Of a stretch of DNA of 64,000 bases, positions 1 through 9,149 are shown piece by piece. The notes beneath the pieces are model-generated. The model was not told the origin of the DNA. It made no database searches and was given only the letters and a program-made list of their open reading frames with translations. The translations under genes were made by a program, and so were the position numbers. The first letter of the stretch is position 1, and every line of letters begins with the position of its first letter. Source of the stretch: Corydoras sp. C115. Its lineage: Eukaryota > Chordata > Actinopteri > Siluriformes > Callichthyidae. The stretch spans positions 528,501-592,500 of the forward strand of contig JAFMOC010000240.1 in assembly GCA_019802505.1 (NCBI GenBank), in the 5' to 3' direction.

Positions 1-37
1 TCCCAGATGTCCTGACTCAGATCCATCAAGGGGCATG
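1..37 (+). mobile_element. gypsy integrase fragment (flank)
   Basis: This short stretch matches 15039-15075 (lysine/aspartate-rich integrase N-terminal region of the decayed gypsy element) almost base for base. It recurs at 1226-1262. It is the host sequence into which the GC-rich LTR element was inserted. Confidence 0.6.
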
Positions 38-413
38 TGTCACACACGTCCACCTGGATTTAAACGCGGCTGCGCAAATACAGCGCAGAGCCGCTGCGCT
101 CTAACGCGCAGAAGGGAGCCAGGCACACAGGTGGTACGAATAAGGAAATTTTATTTAAGGTGCTCAAAACACCAAACACACAGGTACGAAAGACAGTGTA
201 ACATAAAACGAAGACGCGCACGGACGACATATAATCCCGGAACTAAATACCCTAACATATCCCGACACGTGCACAAAATCACCCAATGAACCCGCGAAGC
301 TAATGAACTAAAATACCCACACGAGACAGCTAATTAACTAAACACAGGAACACAAACACAGAACCCAAAAACACACAACGGCCGAGAAACGGGTGCCCTA
401 GGCACCCGTTACA
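38..413 (-). repeat. LTR of GC-rich non-autonomous element, subfamily A, copy 1
   Basis: The segment is 376 bp, starts tgtcac and ends gttaca on the + strand, so it has TG..CA ends. It is nearly identical to 1263-1638 and homologous along its length to the LTRs at 47898-48241 and 49661-50014. Read on the - strand it carries an AATAAA-type polyadenylation signal (ttttattt near 141-148 on +), so the element points left. A 10-bp inverted repeat sits at its U3 end (388-410). The segment contains a short open frame that I regard as noncoding. Confidence 0.7.
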
Positions 414-1082
414 CTACCCCCGCCCTTACGGTCGCGTAACGAGGGGACGCGACCAAGACAACCCCAAAAAAAAAACAGTCCTGGGGGGGTGGGAGGGGTC
501 GTCCGCCCCTCCTGAGTCGGGCTAGATAGGCGCCCACCGGTGGACGCCCTCTGCGGGGGAGGCGTGTGACACGTCCATAAGTTCTGTGTCGGGGTGGACG
601 CCCTCTGCGGGCGCGGTGTGGAAAACGCCGTCTGCCGACGCGGAGCTGCAGACGCCCTCCGGCTGCGAGGTGAGGTGGACGCCCGTGGCGGATCAGGACT
701 GGGCCGCGCCCTCCTAATGCGTGGTCTGGTGGACGCCCCCGTCAAGCGAGGAATGAGCCATGCCTTCTAGCTGTGTGGTCCGAGTTGGGCGAGGAATGGG
801 CCCCGCCCTCTTGCTGCGGGGTCAGGTGGACGCCCACGGGCGGCGTGGTCCGGAGGACGCCCCCTGGCGGCGTGGCGAGGCGGACGCCCCCTGGCGGCGT
901 GGCAAGGCTGACGCCCCCTAGCGGCGTGGCAAGGCGGACGCCCCCTGGCCGCGTGGCGGGGCGTGCGGCGTGCGGCCCCTGCTGCTCGGGCTGGGCGGCG
1001 TGCGGCCCCTGCTGCTCGGGCTGGGCGGCGTGCGGCCCCTGCTGCTCGGGCTGGGCGGCGTGCGGCCCCTGCTGCTCGGGCT
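414..1082 (-). mobile_element. Internal region of GC-rich LTR element A, copy 1 (5' part missing)
   Basis: This very GC-rich stretch is built of tandem units. Units of about 21-24 bp carry the ggacgccc core (500-950), followed by four 30-bp units at 961-1080. On the - strand these encode Pro/Arg/Ser-rich repeats (SSRGRTPP type). A purine-rich tract (415-429, read on -) abuts the LTR as expected for a polypurine tract, and a 7-bp-stem hairpin lies at 430-454. No protease, reverse transcriptase or integrase motif is present. The matching 5' LTR is absent; gypsy sequence follows directly at 1083. Confidence 0.6.
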
Positions 1083-1262
1083 GCCTACCCTTAAACAGTG
1101 GCAGGGCTTATCCCATATTGCTCTTGTTCTGATGGTATCACCTGGTTGAATTGGAGGGGCTGTTATATCACCAGACCTTGATGGTGGTGGGGCAGTGCAC
1201 CAGCTCATACTGCCCCAAGCTTTAGTCCCAGATGTCCTGACTCAGATCCATCAAGGGGCATG
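1083..1262 (+). mobile_element. gypsy integrase-region fragment between the two element A copies
   Basis: It matches 14887-15075 of the decayed gypsy element with few differences (a 6-base gap near 1181). It shows that the gypsy element was the insertion target, and that the tandem duplication copied the target fragment with the LTR element. Confidence 0.7.
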
Positions 1263-1638
1263 TGTCACACACGTCCACCTGGATTTAAACGCGGCTGCGC
1301 AAATACAGCGCAGAGCCGCGGCGCTCTAACGCGCAGAAGGGAGCCAGGCACGCAGGTGGTACGAATAAGGAAATTTTATTTAAGGTGCTCAAAACACCAA
1401 ACACACAGGTACGAAGGACAGTGTAACATAAAACGAAGACGCACACGGACGACATATAATCCCGGAACTAAATACCCTAACATATCCCGACACGTGCACA
1501 AAATCACCCAATGAACCCGCGAAGCTAATGAACTAAAATACCCACACGAGACAGCTAATTAACTAAACACAGGAACACAAACACAGAACCCAAAAACACA
1601 CAACGGCCGAGAAACGGGTGCCCTAGGCACCCGTTACA
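1263..1638 (-). repeat. LTR of GC-rich element, subfamily A, copy 2
   Basis: This second 376-bp LTR has the same TG..CA ends and inverted terminal stem (1613-1635) as the LTR at 38-413. Differences are few and several are CpG to TpG/CpA changes. It belongs to the second unit of the 1225-bp tandem duplication. Confidence 0.7.
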
Positions 1639-2290
1639 CTACCCCCGCCCTTACGGTTGCATAACGAGAGGACGCGACCAAGACAACCCCAAAAAAAAAA
1701 CAGTCCTGGGGGGGTGGGAGGGGTCGTCTGCCCCTCCTGAGTCGGGCTAGATAGGCGCCCTCCGGTGGACACCCTCAGCGGGGGAGGCGTGTGACACATC
1801 CATAAGTTCTGTGTCGGGGTGGACGCCCTCTGCGGGCGCGGTGTGGAAAACGCCGTCTGCCGACGCGGAGCTGCAGACGCCCTCCGGCTGCGAGGTGAGG
1901 TGGACGCCCGTGGCGGATCAGGACTGGGCCACGCCCTCCTAATGCGTGGTCCGGTGGAGGAATGAGCCACGCCTTCTAGCTGCGTGGTCCGAGTTGGGCG
2001 AGGAATGGGCCCCGCCCTCTTGCTGCGGGGTCAGGTGGACGCCCACGGGCGGCGTGGTCTGGAGGACGCCCCCTGGCGGCGTGGCGAGGCGAACGCCCCC
2101 AGGCGGCGTGGCGAGGCGGACGCCCCCTGGCCGCGTGGCGGGGCGTGCGGCCCCTGCTGCTCGGGCTGGGCAGCGTGCGGCCCCTGCTGCTCGGGCTGGG
2201 CGGCGTGCGGCCCCTGCTGCTCGGGCTGGGCGGCGCGCGGCCCCTTGACTTCGGGCTGGACGGCGCGCGGCCCCTTGACTTCGGGCTGAC
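1639..2290 (-). mobile_element. Internal region of GC-rich LTR element A, copy 2
   Basis: Same structure as 414-1082: a polypurine-like tract next to the LTR, ggacgccc repeats, then three 30-bp units (2140-2230) and two variant units (2231-2290). The variant units encode PKSRGR on the - strand, which links this element to the PKSRG repeats of the 48-50 kb element. A frame open from 2404 down to 1976 on - reads through the array (142 codons). The right edge at about 2291 joins gypsy sequence that corresponds to 15378, so about 300 bp of the gypsy target is missing here. Confidence 0.6.
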
Positions 2291-3060
2291 ACAATCTGCT
2301 GCGTGTGTTTCCACCCTCACAAAAAAGGAGCTGGTGTTCTTGTCTACCTCAGGTGCTTTATGAGTATAACACCACCGCTCTCCATTCAACCAGAGAGTCT
2401 CCATACTTCCTTATGTTTGGGCAAAAACCACATTTACCCATCGACTTCTTGCTTGGTCATGTACAAGAACCGATGGCCAGAAGTCTCCATGAGGGGGTGG
2501 AAGAGCACCAGACAATGCTGCAGATTGCTTTTGAAGGAGCTAGGGAACGGCTTAAGATTCCTGTGGATTGTAGGAATGCAGTACATGATGAGCTGAGCCT
2601 CTTCATAAGGGCCAACTCGTGTTGGTGTGAAATCTGGGCAATCGGGGTCGTCAAAAGACCCAAGACTGGTAGAGTTCTGAGCGTCATCTGGTTACTCAGG
2701 TGGCTAGGGAGGGGGGTGCAGTTTATACCGTGGCACCTGTCAATGTGACACCTTACCAGAGTATGATAAAGAGGGTCCATTGGTCGTTATTGAAGGCTCT
2801 GGTCATGGCTGAGATGCATGCCTGTTATTACTAAAGTCCATTAACTAAAGTTGCACCCGCCCTTGACAAGAATGGGTCATACTTTGACGGTGATTTGTTT
2901 GTGAGGCCATTGCCTCAACAGCCATCATTTCAGATTCCTCCTGGAGTGATTTCGACTCAAGTGACAAGTCCAGTATCACCATCTTTGTTTCCACCTTAGC
3001 TTTTCCTTCAGCAGCTGATTCTCAGCCAACCTAGTTGGTGGCAGAGACTGGTGATTCTGC
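2291..3060 (+). mobile_element. 3' end of a decayed Ty3/gypsy element, left duplicate
   Basis: Translated pieces around 2340-2460 show YEYNTTALHSTRESPYFLMF and a following FGQKPHLP, typical of the integrase C-terminal region of fish gypsy elements. The match to 15378-16140 is about 97-98 percent by eye. The copy has frameshifts and no intact reading frame. A third fragment of this 3' end lies inverted at 8890-9130. The left edge is cut by the element A insertion. Confidence 0.7.
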
Positions 3061-3203
3061 CACTAGTTTCAAGTTTCAAGTTTATTTGTCATTTGTGCTA
3101 CATGTTGGGACATGTGCACATAGAAATTCTTAAGGTGAGGCATCAGGATATACACTCTACATAGAAGATAAAATGAAATACACAATATTTACATATGTAT
3201 ACA

Positions 3204-3275
<72 letters not shown>

Positions 3276-3281
3276 CACACA

Positions 3282-3355
<74 letters not shown>

Positions 3356-4260
3356 TTTAAAGTGACAGTGTAAAGTGACATAGTGAAAAGCAGGAGTGTG
3401 GGTAATTTTAACTGTTCATTTTGTTTTGTAGCCTGATGGCTTGTGGGTAAAAACTGTTTATAAGCCGGGTTGGTTTGGCCAGGAAGCTTCGGTACCTTCT
3501 GCCTGATGGCAGTAAGGTGAACAGTCCATGTTCTGGATGACTGCTGTCCAGCTGGATTCTACGAATCTTCCTTGTTCTGCGGGTCTGGTAGATGTCCACA
3601 AGAGCAGGGTGTTTATTCCCAATTATGGACTCGGCTGTCCTCACCACCCTCTTCAGGGCCTTGTGGTCACAGGTGGAGCAGCTACCGTACCAGGCGGTGA
3701 TGCAGCCTGTGAGGATGCTCTCGATGGTGCACCTGTAGAAGTTGGTGAGAGGGGTTGGAGACCGAATTTCTTAAGCCTCCGCAGGAAGCAGAGGCGCTGA
3801 CGTGCAGTTTTCACAGCAGTGCTGATGTGAAGGGACCAGGTGAGGTCCTCAGTGAGGTGGACATCAAGAAACCTCAAACTGCTGACTCTTTCCACTGCGG
3901 CTCCGTTAATATAAAGAGGAGCGTGACTCCCCTTCTGCTGCTTCCTGTAGTCCACGATGATCTCCTTGGTTTTGCTGACATTGAGACAGAGGTTGTTCTC
4001 AGAGCTCCACTGTGCCAGAGGGCAGATCTCTGCAGAAGGTCTAGGACAAAGAGGCAATTTTGCAATTTCATCTGGTGGAATGTAGACTGCAGTAATGATA
4101 ACTACAGCTAGCTCCCTAGGCAGGTAAAGTGGTCTGCATCTCACCAACATGAACTCTAAGTCGGGAGAGCACTGTGTCCAGTACACTGCTACTGTTGCTA
4201 ACCTTGATGCACATAGATGCAGATCCCCCCACCCCCACTGTTCTTCCTGTAGTCACTGAT
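3061..4260 (-). mobile_element. Internally deleted non-LTR retrotransposon (jockey group, Rex1/CR1-like), left duplicate
   Basis: On the - strand an open frame (4186-3653) runs from an endonuclease segment (LPRELAVVIITAVYIPPDE) straight into the C-terminal part of a reverse transcriptase (NNLCLNVSKTKEIIVDYRK and RLCFLRRLKKFGL). The catalytic YADD region between them is missing. A second frame (3647-3408) has the usual LINE C-terminus (GLFTLLPSGRRYRSF). The 3' end, at low coordinates, carries TTTATTTGTC-type sequence and two (TA)n tracts. Without a polymerase core it cannot move on its own. A near-identical copy is at 16140-17250, produced by the segmental duplication and not by separate insertion. 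Family assignment is tentative. Confidence 0.65.
3207..3348. repeat. (TA)n microsatellites
   Basis: Two pure TA tracts are separated by cccacacaatatatatac. They lie in the 3' region of the LINE. The duplicate has a single shorter tract at 16278-16342, so the tract length has changed since duplication. Confidence 0.95.
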
Positions 4261-4318
4261 CCTGTCCCATCTGTGTAGTGTCCGACATGCAAAAATATCT
4301 AGCATCTAATTGCACAGT

Positions 4319-4361
4319 CAGGTACCAGCATGATTTCACTTCCTATTTCAGATCAAACAAA
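4319..4361 (+). other. Fragment resembling the lectin intron 2/exon 3 boundary
   Basis: The 43-bp sequence containing ggtaccagcatg, cacttcctatttcag and a following aaaca is shared with 21153-21195, just before exon 3 of the lectin pseudogene, and with 17310-17350. The tttcag is a plausible splice acceptor. No lectin coding sequence follows here. It suggests the duplicated block once included part of a lectin gene, but the match is short. Confidence 0.35.
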
Positions 4362-4735
4362 TCAGAGTACACTGGCTGATGAGAAGAAGTCATTTTGTGA
4401 AGGAACTAACTGTTGTAGCTTCGGATTCCTTGTTCTGCATCTCAGATCTGCGCACCTGTAGAGTCATGGTAATACCTGGATTTTATTCATAATCTTTGCT
4501 GATTGCATTTTTTTTGGGTGATTTATTTGATATATTTAAATTACTGTCTGTTAATGTAAATAAAGCTAATGTCATTAGCGGTTTCAGTTTATATTTTAGG
4601 TCTGCTGCCTATTTACACCTTCTATTGAACGTGTTATTGTTCTAGAGGGGGCATGTGGTGTACCTTGTTTAGTTTCATCTGGGCTATTGAAGACCTATTG
4701 ATACTGCTGATGCGACAGCAGAAGTGATAGCCCTC
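4362..4735. other. Unassigned AT-rich sequence
   Basis: I find no reading frame or recognised repeat in this stretch. It is near identical to 17350-17723 because it lies within the conserved core of the large duplication. Confidence 0.5.
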
Positions 4736-5880
4736 TCATGTTCAGCCCACCGAGTCCATCAAACAAGGACAACGAAAAGGCAACTAAGTATATTTCTCAT
4801 TTTCCTACCATTTTTGTTAGTTACTCCTCCGACATAATTCACTTCTTCGGAAATGTACTTTATACCTATTTACACCTTCTTCTACATCAGTGTGTTTTCA
4901 GTTTATCCCAGTCATATCCTTCTCTTGCAGACGTTACTTCAGAAGAGAAGGCGCACTCTTGCACACCTGCGAACTCTGCAGCAGGCGAAAACAAGCGAGC
5001 ATTTCTCTGCAGGACTATGGAACTGTCAGTCGGCAACCAAGAAATCAGATTTTGTTCCTGCTTTTGCTGCCCATGCTGGTATTTAGGTGTTAGCCCTCAC
5101 TGAGTCGTGGATCCAGCCAGAGAACTCTGCAACGCCAGCTGCCCTCTCAACTAATTTTCACTTCTCTTCTCATATCGGCAAAAAAGGGGATGGAACATAT
5201 TTATCTAACACTGTTTCATTTGAATTCCATGCACTGACCATTAAAAAACATGTTAAATGTCATTTTGTTGTCACCTGGACAACTTCGTTGAGGAATTAGA
5301 TATGCAATTATCATCTCTCCCAGATGATGGTTGTCTTCTTGTCATCCTTGGTGATTTCAACATTCACTTAGACCGACCTTATGCTAAGTCCTGAGTTTTT
5401 TGCTCTTATCTGCAGCCTGGACATCCAGCTACTCTGCACTTCAGCTACCCACCGGGCTGGTAACCAGCTTGACCTCATCATGACAAGCTTTTGTTTCACT
5501 TCTGATCCGCTTCATGAATCAGTTCACTATTTCTTGCAGTTCTCTGTCTTCAGATTTAGAAACATACCAGTCTTCACTCGCTACCTTCTCAAAGCACATA
5601 ACTGCTGCTAAGTCTACTCTTCTTCCAGTCCAAGGTAACATGCATCTCAGATGCTCACACTTTATTTAATACTTTTAACACTTTACTCACTACACCTTCT
5701 CCCCCTGGATCTGACCCCACTAACCGTCTCTCTATATTTTCAAAATACACTCCAACTTATTCAATTCACTCTACTGATGATTGTTGCCTGGTGATTCCAC
5801 CTCACAGAGGTGCTAATTCTTACTCCGTTGCGTTCACCACTGCAAAATAATGGAATGATCTCCCTAACTCTGTACGTAAT
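4736..5880 (+). mobile_element. L2-group LINE, endonuclease plus C-terminal stub, left duplicate
   Basis: Frames in series give NCQSATKKSDFVPAFAAHAG and LALTESWIQPENSATPAAL (about 5020-5150), then VILGDFNIHLDRPYA (about 5340-5385) and THRAGNQLDLIMTSF. These are the apurinic endonuclease motifs of L2/CR1 LINEs. At about 5745 the sequence jumps to the extreme C-terminus (IFSKYTPTYSIHSTDD, IPPHRGANSYSVAFTT), so the whole reverse transcriptase is deleted. Several frameshifts and stops are present. It is homologous to the intact-frame LINE at 40282-42205. Confidence 0.75.
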
Positions 5881-5892
5881 ATAAAACAAACA

Positions 5893-6170
5893 CGGCCCAA
5901 ATGTGACGTGAGGGTGGGGTTCCAGTTACACCAACTTTGTCTGCCCAAGGTCTCCTGACATCTACTTTATACCTGTATTAAGACATCTGTCCATTAGCAG
6001 CTCCTCCATCCACTGTCCTCTCAGTCTCTCTTCAAATGGGTGCACAGGAATGCCTGCTCCAGCTTCACTCCTAATTTCTGCTTTTTTCCCCCCACTATGA
6101 ACACATAAGGAGGGTGGGCCTGAGCAATGCATCCCTGCTGGAGAATGTGCCTGCGTCACGAGACATCCAT
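5893..6170. repeat. Interspersed repeat (ggcccaaatgtg family), copy 1
   Basis: The stretch starting ggcccaaatgtgacgtg and ending catccctgctggagaa recurs, diverged, at 7672-7885 and in the duplicate at 19036-19310 and 20716-20915. I do not recognise the family and see no coding potential or clear terminal repeats. Confidence 0.6.
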
Positions 6171-6269
6171 GCAAATTTCTTTTCTTACCTCAATGGCTCT
6201 GTCTTCCATTATCAGGCTAGTGCTTAATGTTGCTGTCACGCAGTAAAAAGAGAATTTTATTAACAGCAA

Positions 6270-6420
6270 ACACAAAACAGACATGCAAAGCAGTATGACA
6301 TAAATCAAGGACAACTCAGGGATGTGCAAATCTAAACAAAACTGAAAGAAAAAGGCTCTAGAACTACAGGACGTTGCGTAAGGTGAAAATGGGTGCACAG
6401 AACACTGGCATGAGCATGCA
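6270..6420. repeat. Inverted repeat arm 1
   Basis: The region containing catgcaaagcagtatgacat and aaatcaaggacaactcagg is the reverse complement, at about 85-90 percent by eye, of 7960-8095. The arms are separated by about 1.55 kb. A copy is present at about 19413-19565 in the duplicate. Confidence 0.7.
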
Positions 6421-7025
6421 GTATGAAGATATATGAAACATGATATTAAGAGTAATAATAAAGAAGCATCAGTGTACTCAGGATCAAGGCTCTGTGAGGT
6501 ACTCATCCTCCTTAAGCAACCAGGCAGCACAAACAATGTAGGACAGACATGTACAGATTGTGTAGTGGTCAGGTATTCATATTTAACAATTGGAATTACG
6601 TACTATGTAACTACGTAAATCCAGTGAGGCCATCCTGCAGGACTGCAACGCCATCTGTCCAACAGAAATCCAAGTTACATCTAGTAATCAACATAGCTGC
6701 AGTGCTCTGGAGCTGCAGTGCTAGACGACGAACTGACGCCATCTGAAACTTAAAAGAAACTCGCAACACCTTTAAAAAAAACACAAATACGAAAATCTGC
6801 TTTATTCACATTTCTCTCAGACGTTCACAAAACAGTTCTAAGACGTTCTAACTGAACAACAAACAACAAATTTGATATCTCTAACTTCCTAAATTCTACA
6901 ATCAAGAAGACCTTACATTGTGAGAATGGACACCTGAACCTTCATTCTCGGTCTCTCACTGGAGTCCAATTCAACTCTCTTACAAGATCTTCTGCTTCAT
7001 ACAGGAAGTAGCTTAAAACATGCAT
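6421..7025. other. Unassigned intergenic sequence
   Basis: No gene or recognised element. From about 6600 onward the match to the duplicate (19743-20080) drops from nearly perfect to several percent with small indels, so the border of a conserved tract lies here. Confidence 0.5.
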
Positions 7026-7029
7026 TAAT

Positions 7030-7358
7030 TCATTATCTTCCGCTTTATATTTATAATCCTATATTAGGGTCGCAGGGGGTTTCCCCATGCCCATCCAGGG
7101 GAAAACGGCAGATACACCCAGGACAGGGCGCCAATCTATCGCTGGGCACACACTCACACAAACACACTCTACATGGGGCAATTTGGAGAACTCAATTGAC
7201 TTGATCCATGTTTTTGGACTGTGGGAGGAAACCGGAGAACCCGGAGGAAACTCACGTGGACACGGGGAGAACATGGAAACTCCACCCAGATGGGGATTCG
7301 AACCGGGAATCCCTACTGCTGAGAGGCGACCGTGCTAACCACTAAAACCACTAAGCCA
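7030..7358 (-). mobile_element. tRNA-derived SINE
   Basis: Read on - it has the tRNA-like head with box B (gttcgaatccc), the conserved body (ggtttcctcccacagtccaa, attgccccat) and the 3' region (gcgccctgtcctgggtgtat, gatgggcatggggaa). The same SINE occurs at the matching place in the duplicate (20085-20419), so it predates the duplication. Promoter box A is damaged at the head. Confidence 0.85.
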
Positions 7359-7671
7359 CTTTATAAACAGTTTATAAACAGTGAGGACATAATCTCTGTG
7401 AAACATTTAAGTAAGCTTTTATTTGGGGTGATTTTAACTTGTGGATTCTGAACCTCATAACTCTTGGAGAGGAAGTGGGTAAGATGAAAATAAAGCATGT
7501 GGACCAGAATGTTTTCACTATCTGTGTGTGGACTGTGTGAGGTATTTACATTTGGGAAACTTATGGTAGCAGCATCTTCCAAACATAGACCTGATGAGTT
7601 TGGGAGCATGTACTGTAGGTGCTCAGTTTCCACCTGGGGATTAATAAAAAATTCTGATTAGAGAGGTTGAC
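7359..7671. other. Unassigned sequence shared with duplicate
   Basis: No gene seen. About 96 percent similar to 20420-20715. Confidence 0.5.
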
Positions 7672-7890
7672 ATGGCCCAAATGTGGAGTGTGGGAAGTGA
7701 GTGGGGTTCCAGTTACACCAACTTTGTCTGCCCACGGCCTCCTGACATCAACTCTCCACGTACATAAAGACATCTGTCCATAAGCTGTTCCTCCATCCCA
7801 GCCCAACTCCTACTTTCCGCTTTCACTTTCGCTATGAAAACATGACAAGGGTTGGCCTAAGCAGTGCATCCCTGCTGGAGAACAATAAGA
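7672..7890. repeat. Interspersed repeat (ggcccaaatgtg family), copy 2
   Basis: Diverged copy of 5893-6170 in the same orientation. Its duplicate is at 20716-20938. Confidence 0.6.
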
Positions 7891-7959
7891 AACAAAATAT
7901 TTACCTCAAAGAGCATGCACCCTACATTAAATATACAAAAGTAAAAGATAGATTATTCT

Positions 7960-8095
7960 TTCTACTTTTTGTTCTTTGCACCTATTTTAACCTTACTCAA
8001 CCTCCTGTAGTTCCAGAGCCTTTTATTTCAGATTTGTTTAGATTTGCACTTTCCTGAGTTGTCCTTGATTTCTGTCATACTGCTTTGCATGTGTG
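7960..8095. repeat. Inverted repeat arm 2
   Basis: Reverse complement of 6270-6420. The large duplication ends close to here (7930/20970), so this arm is not found at the corresponding place in the right copy. Confidence 0.7.
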
Positions 8096-8885
8096 GCGTT
8101 ATGAGCAATTTGTAACAATTTAGTATTTAGAATTACGAATATCACACATCTACACCATCCAGCTCAACTGGAAAATTTAATTAATAAAGCACACAGGTAA
8201 GTTTATTGATACCAGACCCAGGTTCCAGTTTAATTTTCTATATTGTACAAAATGTAAAAAAACTGGGGAGTTTAAGTGTTCCTCCCAGGGTCTCAGCAGT
8301 TTCAGACTGGGGCAGTTAGTGCTCTCTTTCATTTGTTTCCTACAACACAGAAGTTAATTATTACAAAATTTCAAGTTTAGTACAGCCCAAGTTAACTGGT
8401 AAAACAATCGGACCTATTACTTTAAATCCGGAGAGTGTGCACTGCTGGTCCTTTAACACAGATGCTGGAGGTAAACAGATAGATATAAATCAGTAGTTTT
8501 AAACCCACTGTATCATGAAACCCACCGCACATATTGAAGCTGTAAAAAGGAGACATAGTTGCTAGCGACATGGATTAAGCTACATTATTGAAAAGGAAAG
8601 AGCCAGTTATGTCCTACCGGTCACAGTGCCAAAACAAACATAGTAGAGTGCCACAAACAATCAAAGATGAAGCAGACACAAACAGGGCTCCGAGTCACAA
8701 AATGGCACTGGCGCTGGAAGACAAGAGGCTGCCCAGGACCAGATGTGGGTGCGATCAAAGAGAGGGCAAACAAGAGGCAGGGAGGCCACAGATGAACATA
8801 CTACTTGCTCATCACAAAGTTCGAGCTCATCCTGCCACACTCCATCACCGCAGATTGAATTGTTGCCCTAATGATTATTAAATGT
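8096..8885. other. Unassigned sequence
   Basis: I see no convincing gene. A 97-codon frame at 8588-8881 has no recognisable motif and lacks splice or homology support. Confidence 0.5.
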
Positions 8886-8889
8886 CCTC

Positions 8890-9130
8890 AACACCATGGC
8901 CTGAAAGCCGGACTCACTAGTATAGAAGTTTGGCTGTTCCTCTTTGAGGTTGACCATATGGCCTTGGGAGATGGTGAATACTTGAATGCTGACCAGCGGT
9001 AGAAAAAGCAGATCTCCGCACTTCGACAATGGTAGTGGCGGAATCACCAGTCTCTGCCACCGGCTGGGTTCGCTGAGGATCAGCTACTAAAGGAAAAGCT
9101 AAGGTGGAAACTACAGGAGCCAAAGGTGGT
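8890..9130 (-). mobile_element. 3' end fragment of the decayed gypsy family, inverted
   Basis: The reverse complement matches 2960-3060 (tttccaccttagcttttcctt, ggtggcagagactggtgatt). It continues about 130 bp further than either of the other copies, which are cut there by the LINE. It therefore shows gypsy sequence lost from them. Confidence 0.6.
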
Positions 9131-9149
9131 GATACCTGACTTGGGGTGA

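Noticed and set aside
35..289. 84-codon frame in the LTR, repeated at 1260-1514
   Set aside because: It lies in LTR sequence, antisense to the element, and differs between copies as noncoding DNA would.
773..1208. Frames on + through the GC-rich repeats
   Set aside because: GC-rich arrays with periods divisible by 3 are open on both strands. Only the - frames fit the orientation given by LTR poly(A) signals and the purine tract.
3173..3355. Tyr/Ile repeat frame, and similar ones at 33718-33958
   Set aside because: Pure (TA)n and poly-T tracts; no gene.
8588..8881. 97-codon frame as host exon
   Set aside because: No recognisable motif, no splice-site pairing with a neighbour, and repeat-like surroundings.
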